Shown here one piece after another: positions 34,765-42,370 of a stretch of 64,000 bases of DNA (within the stretch, counting starts at the first letter, position 1; every line of letters begins with the position of its first letter). The notes beneath the pieces are model-generated. The model saw only the letters and a list, made by a program, of their open reading frames with translations. It did no database searches and was not told the origin of the DNA. Source of the DNA: Asticcacaulis sp. AC466 (lineage in GTDB: Bacteria; Pseudomonadota; Alphaproteobacteria; Caulobacterales; Caulobacteraceae); contig NZ_AWGE01000007.1 in the NCBI RefSeq assembly GCF_000495815.1, forward strand, positions 276,915 through 340,914. The letters are read 5' to 3'. A program made the position numbers and the translations under genes.

Positions 34765-34802
34765 AAAATAAAAAAGAGGGCTGTCTTGCGACACCCCTCT
34801 TT
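34765..34802 (-). terminator. Terminator between lipoprotein and mnmC
   Basis: On the minus strand AAAGAGGG and TGTC pair with their partners (12 pairs, one C-C mismatch, TTGC loop on the plus strand), followed by TTTTTTATTTT. It ends transcription of the lipoprotein gene at 34830 just before mnmC. Confidence 0.85.
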
Positions 34803-34829
34803 CTAAATCAATGCCCAATGGGCGAGAGA

Positions 34830-35012
34830 TTAGGAAGAAGCGGCTTCCGAAGCAACTTCCGAAGCAGCAGCCGATTCAACGACGGCTTCCGAAACGGCGG
34901 CTTCCGACGAAGCAGCTTCTTCAGTGGCGGGCTTCGGGGTGCAAGCAGCAACCGACAGGGCGGCGCCGGCAACGGCAGCGATCAGAGCGATACGAACGAT
35001 CTTGGAGGTCAT
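34830..35012 (-). CDS. Small Ala-rich lipoprotein, tandem copy
   Basis: This 60-residue product starts MTSKIVRIALIAAVAGAALS followed by the lipobox SVAAC, then a mature tail of about 37 residues of almost only A, S, E, V, T and P (repeated EAAVSEAVV-type patterns). The export signal is nearly identical to that of the next gene (35106), and the tails are different but alike in composition. It is probably an abundant small lipoprotein. The family is not named. Confidence 0.75.
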   Translation of the reverse strand: MTSKIVRIALIAAVAGAALSVAACTPKPATEEAASSEAAVSEAVVESAAASEVASEAASS

Positions 35013-35105
35013 GGATCAATTCCCTTATTGATAGTGTTGAGGCCCAGGACCAGCTCCTGAACCTATTGCCGAGAGTGATTAAGCACCCTCGTCAAATTTC
35101 ATGAA

Positions 35106-35339
35106 TTAGTGAGAGGCGGCAACCGAAGCTTCGGCAGCAGCCGGAGAGGCAGCGACAGCGGCGTCGGTCGCGGCGGCAGAATCGCCAGCAGCAGCCGAGT
35201 CGACAGTTGCTTCAGCCGGGGCCATGGCGGATTCACCAGCGGCTTCGTCAGTGGCGGCCGGCTTTTGGCAGGCGGCGACCGACAGGGCAGCCACAGCAGC
35301 GGCGGCGACCAGGGCGGTACGTACGATCTTGGAGGTCAT
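35106..35339 (-). CDS. Small Ala-rich lipoprotein, tandem copy
   Basis: The 77-residue product has the signal MTSKIVRTALVAAAAVAALS and lipobox SVAAC, then a tail rich in Ala, Glu, Asp and Pro (AAGESAMAPAEATVDSAAAG). It is the upstream member of the duplicated pair. The 300-base AT-rich region before it, with direct and inverted repeats, is a likely regulatory region. Nothing shows a catalytic role; a structural or spacing role in the envelope is inferred. Confidence 0.75.
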   Translation of the reverse strand: MTSKIVRTALVAAAAVAALSVAACQKPAATDEAAGESAMAPAEATVDSAAAGDSAAATDAAVAASPAAAEASVAASH

Positions 35340-35464
35340 AGATCAGATCCTATGTCTAACGTGAGAGCGCCAGGAACTGATACCTAGGCCCGAATATTTT
35401 CATACTCATTTTGACCGAGTCCCGCAAGGGCTATTTTCACAAAACTGTGATCGTCATTGCCCTC

Positions 35465-35511
35465 AAAATGGTAAATTTCGTCGAAAATGGCGTATTTTTT
35501 GCGAAAAATGG
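35465..35511 (+). repeat. Three AAAATGG direct repeats at about two-turn spacing
   Basis: Copies begin at 35465, 35484 and 35505, so intervals are 19 and 21 bases, about two DNA helical turns. All lie on the same face of the helix and could bind repeated copies of one regulator upstream of the lipoprotein gene. Confidence 0.5.
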
Positions 35512-35544
35512 CAATTTTAACGATCCTTAACGGCGAATTGCCAT
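35508..35544. repeat. Inverted repeat ATGGCAATT / AATTGCCAT
   Basis: Perfect nine-base arms separated by 19 bases. It may fold as a hairpin or bind a dimeric regulator. It overlaps the last AAAATGG copy. Confidence 0.55.
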
Positions 35545-35645
35545 GAAAATTGTGATCGCGGACACCACTTCGGGCGGCCTCCAGGAAACACATATTGCAT
35601 TCTGATGGCAATATCGGCGGCGCGAATCGCTGGTTCCAAAAAAGG

Positions 35646-36518
35646 TCAGGCGGCTTCCGCCGGTATGTTATTGAGGGCTTCTTCCATTTCGAGGAAGCTG
35701 GGTTGCAGGGTGGTCGGGATGTTGCCCCGGCCAATTTCCACCGAAATCTGGGCCGCATTTCCGTGCAGGTGTGCAATCAGAACAGCCTGAATAATTTTGT
35801 AAAATGCCGCATCTTCTTCGATCACGCCCCCCATGCGGGCGGCAAAGGGGCCTACCAGGCCATAGGACAGAAGAATGCCCAGGAACGTACCGACCAGAGC
35901 GCCGCCGATCATGGCCCCGAGGATTTCAGGCGGCTCGGTGATGGAGCCCATGGTCTTGACGACGCCCAGAACGGCCGCGACGATACCCAGGGCCGGCAAG
36001 GCGTCGGACAGGGCCTGCATCGCGTGCGGCGGATGCATGGCTTCGTGGTGATGCTTTTCCAGCTGCTTTTCCATGGCGTCCTCGACCTGATGCGGGTCTT
36101 CGAGGTTCATGGTCATCATGCGCAGGGTGTCGCAGATAAAATCGGTGGCGAAGTGATCCTTCACGATTTTCGGGAAGCGATTGAAAATAGACGATTCGTG
36201 CGGCTTCTCGATATGGCTTTCCAGGGCAATGACGCCCTTCGACTTCATGGTTTTGGTCAGAAGAAACAGCAGCGACAAAAGATCGCGATAGTCACTGGCC
36301 TTCCATTTCGGGCCGCCGAACACCTTTCCCATGCCGCTGCCCATACCTTTGAGCGTCGTCAAGCTGTTTGAGATCAACGTGGCTCCGACAGCAGCGCCGC
36401 CAATAGCCATCATTTCATGCGGAAGCGCTTCCAGGATCGGCGCCATATTGCCGCCGGAAATAATGTAGCTGCCAAACACCATGCCGAACAGACAGACAAT
36501 GCCGATAATCTGAAACAT
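35646..36518 (-). CDS. motA: Flagellar motor stator protein MotA
   Basis: MotA forms, with MotB, the proton-driven stator that turns the flagellum. The 290-residue product has the MotA N-terminus (MFQIIGIVCLFGMVFGSYIISGG) and four membrane helices. A large cytoplasmic loop carries the charged segment (DFICDTLRMM). The ALPALGIVAAVLGVVKTMGSI region near residue 170 is the proton-path helix 3. No motB follows; in Caulobacter motA and motB are separate loci, so this is normal. It is divergent from nothing and has about 115 bases to the lytic transglycosylase gene upstream. Confidence 0.96.
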   Translation of the reverse strand: MFQIIGIVCLFGMVFGSYIISGGNMAPILEALPHEMMAIGGAAVGATLISNSLTTLKGMGSGMGKVFGGPKWKASDYRDLLSLLFLLTKTMKSKGVIALESHIEKPHESSIFNRFPKIVKDHFATDFICDTLRMMTMNLEDPHQVEDAMEKQLEKHHHEAMHPPHAMQALSDALPALGIVAAVLGVVKTMGSITEPPEILGAMIGGALVGTFLGILLSYGLVGPFAARMGGVIEEDAAFYKIIQAVLIAHLHGNAAQISVEIGRGNIPTTLQPSFLEMEEALNNIPAEAA

Positions 36519-36632
36519 ATTAGAGAAACACCCAGCGACTCACGTTTGAGCGCTCACTATCGGCGTTAATCATTAATCCTGCGTTTAACCTGCACCGAAT
36601 CCAAACCGTTTTACCGTTGCGGTTGGATTTAC

Positions 36633-37973
36633 CTACCGTGCCTCGGCCGCGCCGCCACGCATGACGACAAACTGATTGGCCAGATCAAAACTGAGATAAC
36701 CATCAGCGGTCATATGATTGGCCCGTTGCCAGTCCCGGATGGCCTGACGTGTACCGATCCCGATCACGCCATCTATCGCTCCCGGATCGAAACCGGCGGC
36801 CTTCAACGCCTCCTGAGTTTTCATCCGCTGATTGAGGCTGAGCGGCGGCTCCACCGGCCATGGCGTTACCGGCGGCGAACGGCCCGCAATCAGGTCGGCG
36901 ATCAGGCCCACAGCCAGGGCGTAGGCCGTGGAATTGTTATATTTGCGGATAACATAGTGGTTGGGAAGGGCTACGAAGGCAGGCCCTTTTGCCCCCGACG
37001 GCAGTAGGATCGTCGCCTGCTCACCGGTTTCCGCCGGCTTCCAGTATCCACCATCGGCGCGTTTGACGCCCAGTTCGGCCCATTCGGCCGGCGTCTTCTT
37101 GGTCGTTTCGGCCAGGTAATAATCGAACCCGACGGGCAGAATCACCTCAACCGCCCACTCCTGGCCCGGCTTCCAGCCCGCCTTGGCCAGCAGATTGGCC
37201 GACGATGCCAGGGCATCGGAATCCGAATTCCAGATATCGACCTTGCCGTCGTGGTCGCCGTCGACGCCCAGGGTCAGATAGTTGTCAGGCAGGAACTGGG
37301 TCTGCCCCATGGCGCCCGCCCACGACCCTTTGAGGGTCTCGCGGCCTATACCCGAATCCCGCAGGATCTTGAGGCAGGCGATAAGCTCACTTTCGGCCCA
37401 GTCACGGCGGCGGCCGTTATAGGCAAGCGTGGCCAGCGCCGAAACCACATCTATATTGCCCTGGACGCGCCCCAGATCGCTCTCCATTGTCCAAATGCCG
37501 CCCAGAAGTTCCGCCGGCACGCCGGAATTGGCGACAATTTCGGCGACATTCGGGTTAGCGTCCAGACGTGCACGCGCCGCAGCGGCGCGCGACGCCGACA
37601 CCGCCGCCCGCATATAGGAACTGGCGGGCTTGGAGAATTCCGGTTGCTGAGAATCGGACGAGGTAACGGCGGCCTGTGGCTTGACGTCAGACAGGACCTG
37701 AGCGGTAAATTCCGGTGCAAATCCCTTGGCAGCGGCTTTGGCGATAAAACTTTGCTTCCAGTCATCGAAAGTCGCATTGGCAGGCAGGGGCGCGGAAGCC
37801 GAAGGCGCATCCACCGCCGTGGGCGAAGACGATGATTCGGCGGCGGGCGGCGACGTCGTCGTTGTGGGCTTAGGCGGCGTTTGAACCGGTCCTTGCGGTG
37901 CAACCGTCGTACAGGCCGTCAGGACAGCGAACAGACTTACATAACGCAACCGCATCAGGGACCTCTTGATCAT
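36633..37973 (-). CDS. Lytic murein transglycosylase lipoprotein (MltB family) with PG-binding domain
   Basis: A lytic transglycosylase cleaving peptidoglycan glycan strands, probably anchored in the outer membrane. The 446-residue protein has a lipobox (FAVLTAC), a Pro/Thr/Ser linker, then the MltB-type domain (about 65-350). GGIWTMESDLGRVQG near residue 157-171 carries the catalytic Glu, and GSWAGAMGQTQFLPDNY is the substrate-cleft motif. A C-terminal PG_binding_1 domain (about 378-440) has VIGIGTRQAIRDWQR. Name left generic because several MltB paralogs exist in the group. Confidence 0.93.
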   Translation of the reverse strand: MIKRSLMRLRYVSLFAVLTACTTVAPQGPVQTPPKPTTTTSPPAAESSSSPTAVDAPSASAPLPANATFDDWKQSFIAKAAAKGFAPEFTAQVLSDVKPQAAVTSSDSQQPEFSKPASSYMRAAVSASRAAAARARLDANPNVAEIVANSGVPAELLGGIWTMESDLGRVQGNIDVVSALATLAYNGRRRDWAESELIACLKILRDSGIGRETLKGSWAGAMGQTQFLPDNYLTLGVDGDHDGKVDIWNSDSDALASSANLLAKAGWKPGQEWAVEVILPVGFDYYLAETTKKTPAEWAELGVKRADGGYWKPAETGEQATILLPSGAKGPAFVALPNHYVIRKYNNSTAYALAVGLIADLIAGRSPPVTPWPVEPPLSLNQRMKTQEALKAAGFDPGAIDGVIGIGTRQAIRDWQRANHMTADGYLSFDLANQFVVMRGGAAEAR

Positions 37974-38213
37974 GGGGGACAGCTAACCTCATTGTGTTCG
38001 CCTTTCCAAGTCCTTAAAGACCTCACTTTGTTGTCAGAATGATGTGACGCCGCCAAAAACAGGCAAATATGCCAATTGGACCCAATTGGACATTGACAAG
38101 TCCCCGCCCCTCCCATAGATACCCGCCCTCTATCGAAGTTGGTGCCTGCGTGCGAGCGGTTGCTTGCCCTGTTTCCGGCTTTAACCGCCATTCCAAAGAT
38201 CAGGTGAAAACCA

Positions 38214-38339
38214 ATGAAAGTCCGTAGCTCGCTCAAGTCGCTCAAGGGTCGCCATCGCGATTGCAAGATCGTGCGCCGCAAGGGCGTTGTATACGTCATC
38301 AACAAGACGGATCCCCGCTTCAAGGCGAAGCAGGGCTAA
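38214..38339 (+). CDS. rpmJ: 50S ribosomal protein bL36
   Basis: A 41-residue protein, the longer form of L36: [20 protein letters not shown] followed by [21 protein letters not shown]. Only one Cys (C17) remains of the four Zn-binding Cys/His positions of the classical form, so it is the non-zinc (C-minus) type common in proteobacteria. A GGTGAAAACC stretch precedes the start. A terminator follows at 38386. Confidence 0.96.
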   Translation: MKVRSSLKSLKGRHRDCKIVRRKGVVYVINKTDPRFKAKQG

Positions 38340-38385
38340 GTTTGTTGCGGCTGCGAAAGCAGCCTTGACACCTGTTAGCGAACAA

Positions 38386-38416
38386 CGCTTAAAGCCCATG
38401 GCTTTAGGCGTTTTTT
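38386..38416 (+). terminator. Rho-independent terminator after rpmJ
   Basis: An 11-pair stem with a CAT loop (CGCTTAAAGCC with GGCTTTAGGCG; one wobble pair) precedes TTTTTT. It separates rpmJ from the HAD gene, which starts 20 bases later. Confidence 0.85.
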
Positions 38417-38435
38417 CGTGTGTCCGGAGGACCAG

Positions 38436-39038
38436 ATGGTCAAGGCAGTTCTATTTGATGTCGGCAATGTCATCATTACCTGGAATCCGGAAAACCTGTA
38501 TCGCAAGATTTTTGCCGACGCCGACCGTCGCGCCTGGTTCTTGAACACCGTCGTGCCGATGGACTGGCACAATCACCACGATGCTGGCGTCACCTTTGCG
38601 GAAAACCGGATTGAGCGCCTGGCCGCCTTTCCCGAATATGAGGCGGAAATCGTGGCATATGACACGCGGTTCGAAGAAATGCTGGGCGGGCTAATCCCCG
38701 AAACCATATCCGTGATCGAAGACCTTCACGCTAAGGGTGTCCCTCTATACGCCCTGACCAATATGCCGACCGAAAAGGCGGACATGGTTTTTTCCAAAAG
38801 TCCGGTTTTTGGTTACTTCAAGGACATCATCGTCTCCGGCGTCGAAAAGCGGATCAAGCCTGATCCGGCCATCTATGAGCTGACGCTGCGCCGACTGGGC
38901 CTGCCGGCGTCGGACATTTTCTTCACCGATGACAATGCCGAAAACATCCGCGTGGCGGCATCACTGGGGTTTGTCACGCACCTGTTCGACACGCCCGCCA
39001 CCTTGAGGCCTGCCCTGACGGCCGTTGGCCTGCTTTAA
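38436..39038 (+). CDS. HAD-superfamily hydrolase
   Basis: A cytoplasmic phosphatase-type hydrolase of the YihX-like group. From ATG at 38436 (GGAGG site directly before) the 200-residue product has motif I VLFDVGNVIITW at about 5-16, with Asp as nucleophile. LTNMP near residue 113 is the Thr motif II, the Lys of motif III is in VEKRIKPDP, and motif IV is FFTDDNAENI. YihX-type proteins have small cap domains, and this length fits. Substrate is unknown; alpha-glucose-1-phosphate is a known substrate of E. coli YihX. Confidence 0.9.
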   Translation: MVKAVLFDVGNVIITWNPENLYRKIFADADRRAWFLNTVVPMDWHNHHDAGVTFAENRIERLAAFPEYEAEIVAYDTRFEEMLGGLIPETISVIEDLHAKGVPLYALTNMPTEKADMVFSKSPVFGYFKDIIVSGVEKRIKPDPAIYELTLRRLGLPASDIFFTDDNAENIRVAASLGFVTHLFDTPATLRPALTAVGLL

Positions 39039-39136
39039 TCCACAGCTGCGAATCACTTATCCGCAATCCAGACGTTGAGGTCCCGATTCGCAACGGCTAT
39101 GGTTAAGGCTATCGCATTTTACAGGATACCCGTTCC

Positions 39137-39412
39137 ATGGCCGACGATGCCCCCTCCTTTTCCTCCGACGACGTTATTTCTGGCGCCGCCCAAACCCGCC
39201 TGCGCACCATCATCGAGCGCATAGAACGCCTTGAAGAAGACAAGGCCGGCATCATGGGCGACATCAAGGAAGTCTATGACGAAGCCAAGGGCGAAGGCTT
39301 TGACGTAAAGATTTTGCGTAAGGTGGTTTCCCTGCGCAAGAAGGACAAGCTCAAGCGTGAGGAAGAAGAAACGATCCTCGACCTTTATCTGACCGCCATC
39401 GGCGATCGCTAA
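39137..39412 (+). CDS. gapR: GapR-family DNA-binding protein (DUF2312)
   Basis: GapR is an essential nucleoid-associated protein in Caulobacter that binds overtwisted AT-rich DNA ahead of replication and transcription. The 91-residue product has the core signature: [39 protein letters not shown], and a C-terminal [18 protein letters not shown]. All helices expected for the dimer or tetramer clamp are present. An N-terminal extension of about 20 residues is Ser/Asp-rich. Two GANTC methylation sites lie upstream. A terminator follows. Confidence 0.96.
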   Translation: MADDAPSFSSDDVISGAAQTRLRTIIERIERLEEDKAGIMGDIKEVYDEAKGEGFDVKILRKVVSLRKKDKLKREEEETILDLYLTAIGDR

Positions 39413-39434
39413 AACCTATTGACGATCATGATGC

Positions 39435-39470
39435 GCCGTCCCCATGCTATAGGTATGAGGACGGCTTTTT
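39435..39470 (+). terminator. Rho-independent terminator after gapR
   Basis: GCCGTCCCCAT pairs with ATGAGGACGGC (ten pairs, one internal mismatch), then TTTTT. It lies about 23 bases past the gapR stop. Confidence 0.82.
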
Positions 39471-39497
39471 CATGTGCGGCGGGTTAGGATCAGGGCC

Positions 39498-39923
39498 ATG
39501 GCCTTCAAAATACCCGCAAAGGGCGAAAATAAGGGACTGACGCGCTCCAAACCCCTGCAATCCAACAAACCCCTGACGGCAAAAAAGCCCATGCAGGCAG
39601 GATCAGGTTTCGCTGCAAAGGCGATGTCGCCCGCCGATCAGATGAAAGCCCAGAAGAAGGCGCTTCAGGCGGCGACGATTCGTCTGCTCGAAAAGGCTCG
39701 CCGCGACGCCGCCGAACAAGGCGTCGATCTGTCTGAATGGGAAAATGCCTTTATCGAAGATGTCGGTGAACGGGTGAAAACCTATGGCCGGGCCTTCGCG
39801 GACCCGGACAAGGGGGCCTTGAACGGCACGCTCTCCATGCGGCAGGGGCAAAAGCTGAAGGAAATCCGTAAGAAGGTCAAAACCAAAGGGAATGCCCGAG
39901 GCTCAGATGAACAAGACACCTGA
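39498..39923 (+). CDS. Hypothetical basic protein
   Basis: From ATG at 39498 the 141-residue protein has a Lys-rich, disordered N-terminus with repeated K-P-L-x-x-x-K-P pattern (SKPLQSNKPLTAKKPMQ). A helical part (AATIRLLEKARRDAAEQGVDLSEWENAFIEDVGERV) and a basic end complete it. No signal peptide or membrane segment. The charge suggests nucleic-acid or ribosome binding, but I recognise no family. It stands between the gapR terminator and the GH99-like gene. Confidence 0.65.
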   Translation: MAFKIPAKGENKGLTRSKPLQSNKPLTAKKPMQAGSGFAAKAMSPADQMKAQKKALQAATIRLLEKARRDAAEQGVDLSEWENAFIEDVGERVKTYGRAFADPDKGALNGTLSMRQGQKLKEIRKKVKTKGNARGSDEQDT

Positions 39924-39949
39924 CGTCGATCTGAACACAGGATGTGGCT

Positions 39950-40966
39950 ATGCAGTTTGACCGGCGCGCTTTAATTCTCGCCCTGGCGACCGCAGCCACC
40001 TGGCCGATGCGACTGTTCGCCCAAGCCCGGCCTGATCGCCAGGTGCTGGTGTTTTACTATGGCTGGTATGGCACGGTAGCGCGATCGGCAGAGAACAGCC
40101 ACTGGCTTAATCCCGACACCCGAGCCGAGAAAATCGCCGATGCGCCCAACTATCCGGTGGGCGGGCCTTACGACAGCCTCGACCCTGCGGTCATCGATCG
40201 CCAGATGCGCCAAATGAAGGATGCCGGCATTACCGGGCTGATCGCTTCCTGGTGGGGACAAGGCGACCGCACCGACCGCCAGTTTCCCCTTTTGCTCGAC
40301 GCCGCCGCCCACTACGGCCTCAAGGTATGCCCCTATGTCGAGCAGGCCCAAACCATAGATAAGGTCGCCGGTGATGTTTTGTATCTGCACCGCCGCTACG
40401 GCCGCCATGCCGCATGGCTTCCCCTGGATGGCAAACCGGTCGTTTTTTTCTTCGACCGCCTGATGCAAACCCTGGGCGCCGACGGCTGGAAACAGTCCCG
40501 GGCCCGGATCGAAAAACAGGCGCCCGGCGCGTTGCGCTTTATCGGTACTGCCAACACAGTGGAGGAAATCGCGGCGCGCAAGCCTCTATTCGATGCGTTG
40601 CACATCTATTCCATGCAGTTCGAAGCCGCCGAACATCGCTGGCTTCCAGCCCTGTGGCGCACGCAATTCTATAAGGCGTGGGTCGCCGCCCAGTCGGGCG
40701 CCAGGGTGACAACCGCGACCATCCTGCCCGGCTTCGATGATCGCCTCTTGCCCGATCGGCTGAAAAAACGTCCGGTCATCAAACGCCGCGACGGCACTCC
40801 GTTTCGGCAATTGTGGAGGGCCGCTATCGGCGCCGGGCCCGACTGGATACTCATCGTCTCTTTCAACGAATGGCATGAAGCCAGCCAGATCGAACCGTCC
40901 ACCGCCTTTGGCGCGCGCGAACTCGACACCTGCCGTGAGATGAGTGCGCTTTTCAGGGGCGCTTAA
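39950..40966 (+). CDS. GH99-like exported glycoside hydrolase
   Basis: The protein resembles glycosyl hydrolase family 99, endo-alpha-mannosidase/mannanase type. From ATG at 39950 the 338-residue product has a signal peptide (RRALILALATAATWPMRLFAQ), then VLVFYYGWYGTVARSAENSHW, which is the family's strand 1 region. GPYDSLDPAVIDRQM and GITGLIASWWG follow. The C-terminal SFNEWHEASQIEPS carries two Glu at spacing i, i+3, the layout of the known catalytic pair. An alternative GTG start at 39944 gives two more residues. Probably secreted to attack mannose-containing glycans; substrate is inferred. Confidence 0.85.
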   Translation: MQFDRRALILALATAATWPMRLFAQARPDRQVLVFYYGWYGTVARSAENSHWLNPDTRAEKIADAPNYPVGGPYDSLDPAVIDRQMRQMKDAGITGLIASWWGQGDRTDRQFPLLLDAAAHYGLKVCPYVEQAQTIDKVAGDVLYLHRRYGRHAAWLPLDGKPVVFFFDRLMQTLGADGWKQSRARIEKQAPGALRFIGTANTVEEIAARKPLFDALHIYSMQFEAAEHRWLPALWRTQFYKAWVAAQSGARVTTATILPGFDDRLLPDRLKKRPVIKRRDGTPFRQLWRAAIGAGPDWILIVSFNEWHEASQIEPSTAFGARELDTCREMSALFRGA

Positions 40967-42105
40967 GCCATGGCCGCGATGAAGACAGGCTGAGATACGG
41001 AGACGGTCTGATTCTTGGGTTGCAATGTGCCGTCCGGCTTGATCTCAAATACAACAAGGTCGTTGCCGCGCTGATGGGCGACCACGACGCGCTTGAGGTC
41101 TTCGCGCAGCAAGAAAAAACGCGGCCAGTTGCCCAAGGTCGGTGCGATCTGTAACAGGTCCAGGTGTCCCGCAGCGACGGTAAACACCGCGATGGAATTG
41201 TCGCCTCGGTTGGAAACATAGAGCCGGTCGCCAGCTTGGTTAAGCAGGATATGGGCGCAGAAGCTCTCTCCGGTAAACCCGCTGGGCAATGCAGACAGGG
41301 TCTGTATCGCCTCAAAACATCCATTCGTTGTCTTGCGCAATGCGATGACCTGGCTCGACAATTCGGTCGCGATAAAGGCGTGCGTTCCGTCTTTGTGAAA
41401 GGCCATGTGACGTGGGCCGCTTCCAGCCGGCGCCTGATAGGCCACAAAAGCGTCGCCGACCGCACCCGTCGCCGCATTGAACCCGTATCCCAGCACCTGG
41501 TCGGTCCCAAGATCGACGCTGTAGATATAGTCGCCGTGAAACTGGACCCAATGGGCGTGCGGCCCTTCCTGACGGTCGGCCTTCGGGCCCTTGCCAGCAT
41601 TTTGCCGGATGACGGGCGGTTCGATCAGTTCGCCTTTAGTGCCTGTCTTGTACACAGCAATATTGCCCGACGAGTAGTTGGCGACCGCGACATAGCCGCC
41701 AGTCGGGTCGGTGGAAATATAACAGGGATCACGACCGTGGCTTGAAACCTCTCCAGTTGTTTTCCAGTCACGTCCATAGGCGGCGACACGGCCATCAGAC
41801 TTTTCGTTGAGCAAATAGTATCGCTTCGTTTGGGCGTCATATGTCCCATAGGAAACATTTTCGATAGCGGGCATTGGCGCCCCCAGGGTCCAGCTATCCG
41901 CGCTGCGGGCATAGGTCAGCGGATAAATACCCCGGGCCGTATCCGAACTATAGGTGCCGACGAAAAATTTCACCTGATCTCCTGAAAAACCACTTGCTGC
42001 CGTAGCATACCCCAACAGGCCGACGGCGGCCGACATACCCATCAGGACGGTACGGCGATTCGGCTCCGCCTGGGTGAGCTGAGCGACAAACGGATATGAC
42101 GGCAT
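40963..42105 (-). CDS. Exported lactonase-family beta-propeller protein
   Basis: The sequence belongs to the 7-bladed propeller lactonase family (6-phosphogluconolactonase type, PF10282). From ATG at 42105 (GGAG site seven bases before) the 380-residue product has a Tat-type signal (EPNRRTVLMGMSAAVG), then KFFVGTYSSDTARGIYPLTY, the first blade. PHAHWVQFHGDYIYSVDLGTDQ and GPRHMAFHKDGTHAFIATEL follow with the metal-coordinating motifs. It may act on sugar lactones in the periplasm. Its stop overlaps the GH99-like gene stop as TTAA. It is divergent from the sugar transporter. Confidence 0.86.
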   Translation of the reverse strand: MPSYPFVAQLTQAEPNRRTVLMGMSAAVGLLGYATAASGFSGDQVKFFVGTYSSDTARGIYPLTYARSADSWTLGAPMPAIENVSYGTYDAQTKRYYLLNEKSDGRVAAYGRDWKTTGEVSSHGRDPCYISTDPTGGYVAVANYSSGNIAVYKTGTKGELIEPPVIRQNAGKGPKADRQEGPHAHWVQFHGDYIYSVDLGTDQVLGYGFNAATGAVGDAFVAYQAPAGSGPRHMAFHKDGTHAFIATELSSQVIALRKTTNGCFEAIQTLSALPSGFTGESFCAHILLNQAGDRLYVSNRGDNSIAVFTVAAGHLDLLQIAPTLGNWPRFFLLREDLKRVVVAHQRGNDLVVFEIKPDGTLQPKNQTVSVSQPVFIAAMA

Positions 42106-42192
42106 CTGAGGACTCCGGACAGACAATTTCCAATTCCGCACCTTAGCCACGAATCCGTATGCTGCGCCAGTGCTTCTTGCTCATGACGTTAA

Positions 42193-42215
42193 ACATAAGT
42201 TATAACCACATAAGT
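42193..42215 (+). repeat. Direct repeat ACATAAGT x2 in the transporter promoter region
   Basis: ACATAAGT at 42193-42200 and at 42208-42215 (15-base period, about 1.5 helical turns). A TTAA-N7-TTAT element at 42189-42203 overlaps the first copy and matches the CtrA box with one mismatch. These are candidate regulatory sites between the lactonase and transporter genes. Confidence 0.4.
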
Positions 42216-42370
42216 GACTGAAAATGAGCAACTATTTTCCGGTCTACTTGGGTGGGAACGCGTCCATCGTCGCAACCGAGGCGGTCAGACCGGTTTACGA
42301 GTTCATTAACCTAAAATCGCCAGAATAGCGAAAAATCCCCACAACACGCCTGAAACGGGTGCCTTAACCA

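Larger units (their letters stand above)
35340..35645. other. AT-rich intergenic region with repeats, upstream of lipoprotein gene
   Basis: No gene is seen in these 306 bases between the motA stop and the lipoprotein start. The stretch 35440-35560 is much more AT-rich than its surroundings. It contains three copies of AAAATGG (35465, 35484, 35505) at about 20-base intervals, and a perfect nine-base inverted repeat ATGGCAATT (35508-35516) with AATTGCCAT (35536-35544). Confidence 0.6.

Noticed and set aside
33714..35060. 448-codon plus-strand frame spanning mnmC and the lipoprotein gene
   Set aside because: Antisense to mnmC, and it would read through the terminator region; no family motif.
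36560..36600. CtrA-like box upstream of motA (TTAA and TTAAC)
   Set aside because: The spacing is eight bases instead of seven, so it does not match the consensus.
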